This document shows positions 39,457 through 45,641 of a stretch of DNA of 45,641 nt, one piece after another. The translations under genes and the position numbers were made by a program. The DNA comes from Dehalococcoidia bacterium (GTDB taxonomy: Bacteria > Chloroflexota > Dehalococcoidia > Lucifugimonadales > VXLM01), in NCBI GenBank assembly GCA_009841605.1, contig VXLM01000047.1, forward strand, positions 15,924 through 61,564. The letters are read 5' to 3'. The notes beneath the pieces were generated by a model. It had not been told where the DNA came from. It saw only the letters and a program-made list of their open reading frames with translations, and searched no databases. Each line of letters opens with the position of its first letter. Position 1 is the first letter of the stretch.

Positions 39457-42400
39457 ATGAACACTCCCTACCAATATCCAGACCTACCACGCCCAGAGAA
39501 GCAGGGCCTCTACGACCCGCGCTTCGAGCACGACGCTTGCGGCGTCGGCCTCGTCGCCGACATCAAGGGCAGGAAGTCCCACGACATCATCACCAAGGGC
39601 CTCGAAGCCCTCATCAACCTCGGGCACCGGGGGGCGGCAGGCGCAGACCCGGAGACCGGCGACGGCGCTGGCATCCTCATGCAGATGCCCCACGAGTTCT
39701 TCGCCAGGGAGGCCGCGTCGCTCGGTTTCGACCTCCCGGATCTCGGCGAATACGGCGTTGGCACGATCTTCCTGCCGCAGGACTCGGAAGACCGTGAAAG
39801 GTGCGTCCGCATCGTCGAGCGCACCGTTCGTGACGAGGGCTGCCGCCTCCTCGGCTGGCGCGACGTTCCCACGAACCCCGACGCCATCGGCGTCCTGTCA
39901 CGAGGCGTCATGCCGGTCATCCGGCAGTTCTTCGTCGATCGCCCTGAGGGTAGCGCGGACAATGTCCCCCTTGAGCTCCGCCTCTATGTCATCCGGCGCC
40001 GGATCGCAAATCGCGCCAGGGACGAGGGCCTGGACCCCTACATCGTCTGTCTCTCCGCGAACAGGATTATCTACAAGGGCCTCATCCTCGCCCGCCAGCT
40101 TGAACGCTTCTACCTCGACCTCGCCGACACGGACATCAAGACCTCCTTCGCGATGGTGCATTCGCGCTTCAGCACGAACACGCTAGGCACGTGGCGGCTC
40201 GCGCACCCCTATCGCCACGTCATCCACAACGGCGAGATCAACACCCTGCGCGGCAACATCAACTGGATGACCGCCCGCCATGCCATGCTGGAGTCCGAGG
40301 TTCTCGGCGACGACATCACCAAGCTGCTCCCCATCGTCGCCGACACCAACCAGAGCGACACCGCGACCTTCGACAATGTCCTGGAGCTGCTTCTGGCCAC
40401 CGGCCGGTCGCTCCCGCACTCCATGATGATGATGGTCCCCGAGGCGTGGGCCGACCACATCCCCATGAGCGAGGAGAAGAAGGCGTTCTACGAGTACCAC
40501 TCCACCCTCATGGAGCCGTGGGACGGCCCCGCCCTTATGATCGGCACCGACGGTACCCGCGTCTGCGCCATCCTCGACCGCAACGGCCTGCGTCCCTGCC
40601 GCTTCCTCGTCACCCGCGACGACCTGCTCGTCATGGCCTCCGAGACGGGAGTGCTGGATATCCCCGACGAGGACATCGTCTACAAGTCGCGCATCCAGCC
40701 GGGCCGTATGTTCATGCTCGACACCGAGCGCGGCAGACTGATTCCCGACGAGGAGATCAAGACCGAGCTCAGCTCCCAGCGCCCCTACAAACAGTGGCTT
40801 GCGGACAACGCCCGCGCGCTCGACGACCTGCCCGAGCCGGACGAAGTCCCCGGTCACGACTTCCTTACCCTCCAGCAACGCCAGGCCGCCTTCGGATACA
40901 CTCTCGAAGATACCAGCATGATCCTGGCCCCCATGGCCGAGACAGGAGCCGAAGCCGTCGGCTCTATGGGCAACGACACCCCGCTCGCCGTCCTCTCCGA
41001 CGAGGCCCCGCTCCTCTTCTGGTACTTCAAGCAGCTATTTGCCCAAGTCAGCAACCCACCGCTCGACGCGATCCGCGAAGAGCTTGTCACCTCCGTCGAG
41101 TCCTTCATCGGCTGCGAGGGCAACCTGTTCGACGAGACACCTGACCAGTGCCGCCAGTTGAAGCTCCATCGTCCCGTCCTCACCAACGCCGAGCTTGCAA
41201 AGATACGCGCCATAGAGGACGGCTACGCCAAGTCGACCACCATTGCCAGCGTCTTCCGTCCTGCCGACGGCCCCGGCGCCCTGGAACGCGCCATGGACGC
41301 CCTCTGTGAGGCCGCGTCTGCCGCCGTCGCCGATGGATGCACCATCATCATCCTCTCCGACCGCGATATGGACGCCGAGCACGCCCCCATACCCAGCCTT
41401 CTGGCGATTTCGGGCCTGCATCACCACCTCATCCGTGAGGGCCTGCGTACAAAGGTCGGCATCGTCGTCGAGTCCGGCGAGCCCAGGGACGTGGGCCAGA
41501 TATCTCTCCTCTTCGGCTACGGCGCGGCGGCAGTCAACCCCTACGTCGCCTTCGAGACCCTCGCCCAGATGGCGCGCGAGCGCTCCTACTCAAACGGAAC
41601 CGACTACAAGACTGCCGAGAAGAACTACGTCAAGGCCGTCCTCAAAGGCGTCGTGAAGGTCATGTCCAAGATGGGCATCTCCACCCTTCAGAGCTATCGC
41701 GGCGCGCAGATATTCGAGGCCGTCGGCCTTCACCAGGAGTTCGTCGACCGCTACTTCACGTGGACCCCTTCCCGCGTCGGTGGAATCGGCATCGAGGAGA
41801 TCGAGCGCGAGGCCGTCCGTCGCCACGCAGCCGCCTACGCCGTCCGCAACGGCAACGACGCTCACGACCTCGATGCGGGGGGCATGTACTACTGGCGTCG
41901 CGACGGCGAGTACCACATGTGGAACCCCGACACCATCGCAACCCTCCAGTACGCGGCCCGCGTCAACGACTACGATTCCTTTGAGCAGTTCACCTACGCC
42001 GCCAACGACTACAGCAGACGCCTCTGCACCATTCGCGGCCTCCTCGATCTCAAGAGCTCCGACGACCCCGTCCCCCTCGACGAGGTCGAGTCCGCCGCCG
42101 AAATCGTCAAGCGCTTCGCCACCGGCGCCGCATCGCTCGGCTCTATCAGCAAGGAAGCCCACGAGACCATGGCCATCGCCATGAACCGCATCGACGCCCG
42201 CAGCAACACGGGAGAGGGTGGCGAGGACTACCATCGCTACACCCCCGACGACAACGGCGACTCCCGCAACAGCGCCATGAAGCAGGTCGCCTCCGGCCGT
42301 TTCGGCGTCACTTCAACCTATCTTGCCAACGCCACCGACCTCCAGATCAAGATGGCACAGGGCTCTAAGCCCGGCGAGGGCGGACAGCTACCCGGCCACA

Positions 42401-44025
42401 AGGTCGACGACTACATCGGCTGGGTGCGCCACTCCACGCCCGGCGTGGAGCTGATATCGCCGCCCCCTCACCACGACATCTACTCCATCGAGGACCTCGC
42501 ACAGCTTATCCACGACCTCAAGAACTCCAACCCCGAGGCCCGCGTCCACGTCAAGCTCGTGGCCGAGGCAGGGGTCGGCACCATCGCCGCGGGCGTGTCC
42601 AAGGGACACGGCGACGTCGTCCTCATCAGCGGCGACTCCGGCGGCACCGGAGCGTCCCCTGAGTCGTCCATCAAGTACGCCGGACTCCCCTGGGAGCTTG
42701 GCGTGGCCGAGACCCAGCAGGTCCTCGTCATGAACGACCTTCGCGGCCGCATCGTCGTCCAGACCGATGGACAGCTCAAGACCGGGCGCGACGTTGCCAT
42801 AGCCTGCCTCCTGGGAGCCGAGGAGTTCGGCTTCGCCACGGCCCCGCTCATCGTCATGGGCTGCATCATGCTCCGCAAGTGTCACCTCAACACCTGCTCG
42901 GTCGGCATCGCTACTCAGGACCCCGTCCTCCGCGAAAAATTCGCCGGACAGCCTGAACACGTCATCAACTACTTCTTCTTCGTAGCAGATCAACTCCGCG
43001 AGATCATGGCCGACATGGGCTTCCGCACCATCGACGAGATGGTGGGCCGTGTAGACCGCCTCGACGCCTCAGCCGCCATAGACCACTGGAAGGCGCGCGG
43101 CCTCGACTTCTCAACCCTGCTCCACAGGCCCGAGGTCCCCGAAGGCATCGCCACGCACTTCGTTCCCGAGCAGACCCAGGACCACGGCATTGACGCCGCC
43201 CTCGACCACGAGCTCATCGAGCGGTGCAGGCCCGCCATCGAGGACGCCAAGCCCGTCCACTTCTCCCTCGACATCCGCAACCGCAATCGGACGCTCGGTA
43301 CCATGCTCAGCAATAAGATCGCCTTGCGCTATGGCGAGGACGGCCTGCCCGAAGACACCATCCAGATGGACCTCACCGGCTCCGGCGGACAGAGCTTCGC
43401 CGCCTTCCTCTCGCCCGGCATCACCATGCGACTCGAAGGCGACGCCAACGACTATTTTTGTAAAGGGCTATCGGGTGGGAAGGTGGTCGTGGTACCGCCG
43501 GAGCGCTCGACGTTTACGGCAGAGGAAAACACCATCGTCGGCAACGTCGCCCTCTACGGCGCGACGGGCGGCCAGGCCTACATCCGCGGCATCGCCGGAG
43601 AGCGCTTCTGCGTCCGAAACAGCGGCGTCGAGGCCGTCGTCGAGGGCGTTGGAGACCACGGCTGCGAGTACATGACCAGTGGCCGCGTCGTCGTGCTCGG
43701 CCCGACAGGACGCAACTTCGCCGCCGGCATGAGCGGTGGCGAGGCATACATCCTCGACGAGCAGGGAGTCTTCCCATCCCTCTGCAACACCGAGATGGTC
43801 GCCCTCGAACCCGTCGAGTCCCAAGAAGACGTCGCCACCCTCCGCCGCCTACTCGCCAACCACTTGCGGTATACTGGAAGCGCCCCGGCCGAGCGCGTGC
43901 TCGCAAACTGGGACGACATACTTCCGAAATTCATCAAGATCATGCCGCACGATTACAAGCGAGTCCTCATGGAGCGCGCCGCAAAAGCCGATCCATCCCC
44001 TCTCCCGCGAACGGGAGAGGGTTAG
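39457..44025 (+). CDS. gltB: Glutamate synthase large subunit
   Basis: 1522 aa. The N-terminal nucleophile is Cys28 in HDACGVG, so about 27 residues are removed by processing. Domains in order: glutaminase (to about 430), central linker, FMN-binding synthase domain with the 3Fe-4S cysteines CIMLRKCHLNTC, and the C-terminal GXGXG beta-helix (GGQAYIRGIAGERF). It converts glutamine and 2-oxoglutarate to two glutamates with electrons passed from GltD. The last codons (PSPLPRTGEG) and the stop are formed by a family 2 extragenic repeat. In an operon with glnA and gltD. A strong ribosome-binding site is not seen. Confidence 0.94.
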   Translation: MNTPYQYPDLPRPEKQGLYDPRFEHDACGVGLVADIKGRKSHDIITKGLEALINLGHRGAAGADPETGDGAGILMQMPHEFFAREAASLGFDLPDLGEYGVGTIFLPQDSEDRERCVRIVERTVRDEGCRLLGWRDVPTNPDAIGVLSRGVMPVIRQFFVDRPEGSADNVPLELRLYVIRRRIANRARDEGLDPYIVCLSANRIIYKGLILARQLERFYLDLADTDIKTSFAMVHSRFSTNTLGTWRLAHPYRHVIHNGEINTLRGNINWMTARHAMLESEVLGDDITKLLPIVADTNQSDTATFDNVLELLLATGRSLPHSMMMMVPEAWADHIPMSEEKKAFYEYHSTLMEPWDGPALMIGTDGTRVCAILDRNGLRPCRFLVTRDDLLVMASETGVLDIPDEDIVYKSRIQPGRMFMLDTERGRLIPDEEIKTELSSQRPYKQWLADNARALDDLPEPDEVPGHDFLTLQQRQAAFGYTLEDTSMILAPMAETGAEAVGSMGNDTPLAVLSDEAPLLFWYFKQLFAQVSNPPLDAIREELVTSVESFIGCEGNLFDETPDQCRQLKLHRPVLTNAELAKIRAIEDGYAKSTTIASVFRPADGPGALERAMDALCEAASAAVADGCTIIILSDRDMDAEHAPIPSLLAISGLHHHLIREGLRTKVGIVVESGEPRDVGQISLLFGYGAAAVNPYVAFETLAQMARERSYSNGTDYKTAEKNYVKAVLKGVVKVMSKMGISTLQSYRGAQIFEAVGLHQEFVDRYFTWTPSRVGGIGIEEIEREAVRRHAAAYAVRNGNDAHDLDAGGMYYWRRDGEYHMWNPDTIATLQYAARVNDYDSFEQFTYAANDYSRRLCTIRGLLDLKSSDDPVPLDEVESAAEIVKRFATGAASLGSISKEAHETMAIAMNRIDARSNTGEGGEDYHRYTPDDNGDSRNSAMKQVASGRFGVTSTYLANATDLQIKMAQGSKPGEGGQLPGHKVDDYIGWVRHSTPGVELISPPPHHDIYSIEDLAQLIHDLKNSNPEARVHVKLVAEAGVGTIAAGVSKGHGDVVLISGDSGGTGASPESSIKYAGLPWELGVAETQQVLVMNDLRGRIVVQTDGQLKTGRDVAIACLLGAEEFGFATAPLIVMGCIMLRKCHLNTCSVGIATQDPVLREKFAGQPEHVINYFFFVADQLREIMADMGFRTIDEMVGRVDRLDASAAIDHWKARGLDFSTLLHRPEVPEGIATHFVPEQTQDHGIDAALDHELIERCRPAIEDAKPVHFSLDIRNRNRTLGTMLSNKIALRYGEDGLPEDTIQMDLTGSGGQSFAAFLSPGITMRLEGDANDYFCKGLSGGKVVVVPPERSTFTAEENTIVGNVALYGATGGQAYIRGIAGERFCVRNSGVEAVVEGVGDHGCEYMTSGRVVVLGPTGRNFAAGMSGGEAYILDEQGVFPSLCNTEMVALEPVESQEDVATLRRLLANHLRYTGSAPAERVLANWDDILPKFIKIMPHDYKRVLMERAAKADPSPLPRTGEG

Positions 44026-44035
44026 GGTGAGGGTA
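43996..44035 (+). repeat. Dispersed extragenic repeat family 2 overlapping the gltB 3' end
   Basis: CCCTCTCCCG...CGGGAGAGGG with a GGGTGAGGGT tail; its left part is translated as the last gltB codons and contributes the TAG. Confidence 0.8.
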
Positions 44036-44075
44036 CCAGTACCCAGCACCTAACACCTAGCACCCGGAACCCACC

Positions 44076-45581
44076 ATGGGCAAGCCCACAGGCTTCATAG
44101 ACTATGCGCGGGTGCCGCTTCCCAAGCGGCCCATATCCGAGCGCGTCCAGGACTGGCAGGAGTTCCTCCTCGACTGGGACAACACCCAGGCGCGCGAGCA
44201 GGCCGGCCGGTGTATGAACTGCGCCGTCCCCATGTGCCACTCATTCACCGGATGCCCCCTCGGAAACCTCATCCCCGACTGGAACGACCTCGTCTACCGC
44301 GACCAGTGGGACAAGGCCATCGTCTCACTCCACTCGACCAACAACTTCCCCGAGTTCACCGGGCGCATCTGTCCCGCACCCTGCGAGACCGCCTGCATCG
44401 TCGGACGCCCCCGCCACTTCGACAACGGCCACGCGGAAGCCGACGACCCCGTAACCATTGAGTACATCGAGAAGTCCATAGCCGACCACGGCTGGGAAAA
44501 CGGCTGGATCACCCCTGAGCCGCCATCCTTCCGCACCGGCAAGACCGTCGCCGTCATAGGGTCCGGCCCCGCAGGACTCGCCGCCGCGCAGCAGCTCAAC
44601 CGCCGGGGCCACCGCGTCACCGTCTACGAGCGCGACGAGTACCTCGGCGGACTGCTACGGCTCGGCATCCCCGACTTCAAGCTCGAAAAGCACGTCGTGG
44701 AGCGCCGCGTCGACCAGATGGCAGATGAGGGCGTCGCCTTCAAGACCAGCACTTGGGTCGGCAAGGACTTCGACGCCCGCGACCTCCTCGAACAGTACGA
44801 CGCCGTCTGCCTCACCGGCGGCGCCACACAGGCCCGTGATCTCCCCGTGCCCGGACGCGAGCTATCCGGCGTACACTTCGCCATGGAGTACCTCACCCAG
44901 CAGAACCGCCTCAACTCCGGCCAGACCGTCGATCCCTCCCGCCGAATCGAGGCCGAGGGTAAGCGCGTCGTCATCCTCGGCGGAGGCGATACCGGAGCCG
45001 ACTGCCTCGGCACCGCCCACAGGCAGGGCGCGGAGGTCGTCTACCAGTTCGAAATCATGCCGGAGCCGCCCAAGGACCGCGCCAACAACAACCCCTGGCC
45101 CGAGTGGCCCCTCATTCTCAGGACGTCATCCGCCCACGAGGAGGGCGGCATCCGCGACTACAACATCTCCACGTCGAGCTTCACCGGCTCCAACGGTCGG
45201 GTCGAGCGACTGCACGGAGTCCGCGTCGAGCCCGGCGCGTGGCCGCCACAGCCCATTCCCGACACCGATTTCGAGCTTGACGCCGACCTCGTCCTCCTCG
45301 CCATGGGCTTCGTCCACCCCGAACACGACGGAATGCTCGACCAGCTTGGCGTGGACTACGACGCGCGCGGCAACGTCCTCGTCGACAACGAGATGCGCAC
45401 CAGCGTCCCTTCGGTCTTCTCCGCCGGCGACATGGCACGTGGACAGTCCCTCGTCGTCTGGGCCATCGCCGAAGGCCGTGACGCCGCAGCATGCATCGAC
45501 CGCTACCTCATGGGCCAGACACCCCTCCACCCCGTCCTCCACCGCCCCCGCCCCGGGACCACACCCCCCCACAACAGGTAG
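44076..45581 (+). CDS. gltD: Glutamate synthase small subunit
   Basis: 501 aa. N-terminal Fe-S region CMNCAVPMCHSFTGCP and CPAPCETAC for two [4Fe-4S] clusters, FAD-binding GSGPAGLAAA, NAD(P)H-binding GGGDTGADCLGTA, and a C-terminal FAD closing motif (VFSAGDMARGQSLVVWA). It passes electrons from NAD(P)H to GltB. It starts about 50 nt after gltB, across the rest of the repeat; no strong ribosome-binding site. Full length; the last 60 bp of the window after it show nothing. Confidence 0.94.
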   Translation: MGKPTGFIDYARVPLPKRPISERVQDWQEFLLDWDNTQAREQAGRCMNCAVPMCHSFTGCPLGNLIPDWNDLVYRDQWDKAIVSLHSTNNFPEFTGRICPAPCETACIVGRPRHFDNGHAEADDPVTIEYIEKSIADHGWENGWITPEPPSFRTGKTVAVIGSGPAGLAAAQQLNRRGHRVTVYERDEYLGGLLRLGIPDFKLEKHVVERRVDQMADEGVAFKTSTWVGKDFDARDLLEQYDAVCLTGGATQARDLPVPGRELSGVHFAMEYLTQQNRLNSGQTVDPSRRIEAEGKRVVILGGGDTGADCLGTAHRQGAEVVYQFEIMPEPPKDRANNNPWPEWPLILRTSSAHEEGGIRDYNISTSSFTGSNGRVERLHGVRVEPGAWPPQPIPDTDFELDADLVLLAMGFVHPEHDGMLDQLGVDYDARGNVLVDNEMRTSVPSVFSAGDMARGQSLVVWAIAEGRDAAACIDRYLMGQTPLHPVLHRPRPGTTPPHNR

Positions 45582-45641
45582 GCGTACCGAAACCCCTCGC
45601 TAGCCCCCCCGTGCCGACATTCCAGCGAACTCAGGAAAACA

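Overview
The window is about 45.6 kb of GC-rich bacterial chromosome (roughly 60% GC by eye) with dense, mostly short-spaced genes. The set of families (stacked Gfo/Idh/MocA, enolase-superfamily, PhyH-type, phosphotriesterase-like and SDR enzymes, very large Pro/Ala-linked family-5 substrate-binding lipoproteins, a reductive-dehalogenase-like Fe-S protein, a DUF951 gene joined to pyrF, a long-form GlyA) suggests a Chloroflexota bacterium of the Dehalococcoidia/SAR202 type. This is inference from gene content; no rRNA or tRNA gene is visible.

Layout. 1-11 kb: three large lipoprotein solute-binding proteins, one on the minus strand and two as a tandem plus-strand duplication, around a minus-strand pair encoding a sialidase-fold protein and a TIM-barrel glycosidase-like protein. 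No permease or ATPase gene accompanies them. 11-17 kb: a PhyH-type dioxygenase, an FG-GAP/VCBS repeat protein, a JAMM metalloprotease, a Gfo/Idh/MocA gene split by one in-frame amber codon, and a phosphotriesterase-like hydrolase. 17-21 kb: a HEPN-like/nucleotidyltransferase pair, an operon pyrF-DUF951-SDR, and an EndoIII/MagIII-like DNA glycosylase. 21-26.3 kb: a second Gfo/Idh/MocA enzyme, an enolase-superfamily protein with altered active-site residues, a small membrane protein, a reductive-dehalogenase-like protein, and a Phd/PIN toxin-antitoxin module.

26.3-27.2 kb is a repeat nest: a 343-bp element with perfect 23-bp terminal inverted repeats and an 8-bp target duplication has inserted into a dispersed extragenic repeat and carries one 80-codon Cys-containing gene but no transposase. 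27.2-34.2 kb: a voltage-gated-type K+ channel, modABC for molybdate uptake, glyA, a retropepsin-like protease and rnc.

34.5-45.6 kb is a nitrogen-assimilation island: amtB (ammonium entry), a type II and a type I glutamine synthetase, and gltB-gltD (GOGAT). Upstream of amtB, and again upstream of a 31-codon membrane microprotein that precedes the type II synthetase, are arrays of four GTAAC-like half-sites at exactly 11-bp steps, each ending 10 nt before a -10 box. This is the architecture of actinobacterial GlnR operators and points to a shared nitrogen regulon. At least two dispersed extragenic repeat families run through the right two-thirds of the window; one copy supplies the last codons and stop of gltB.
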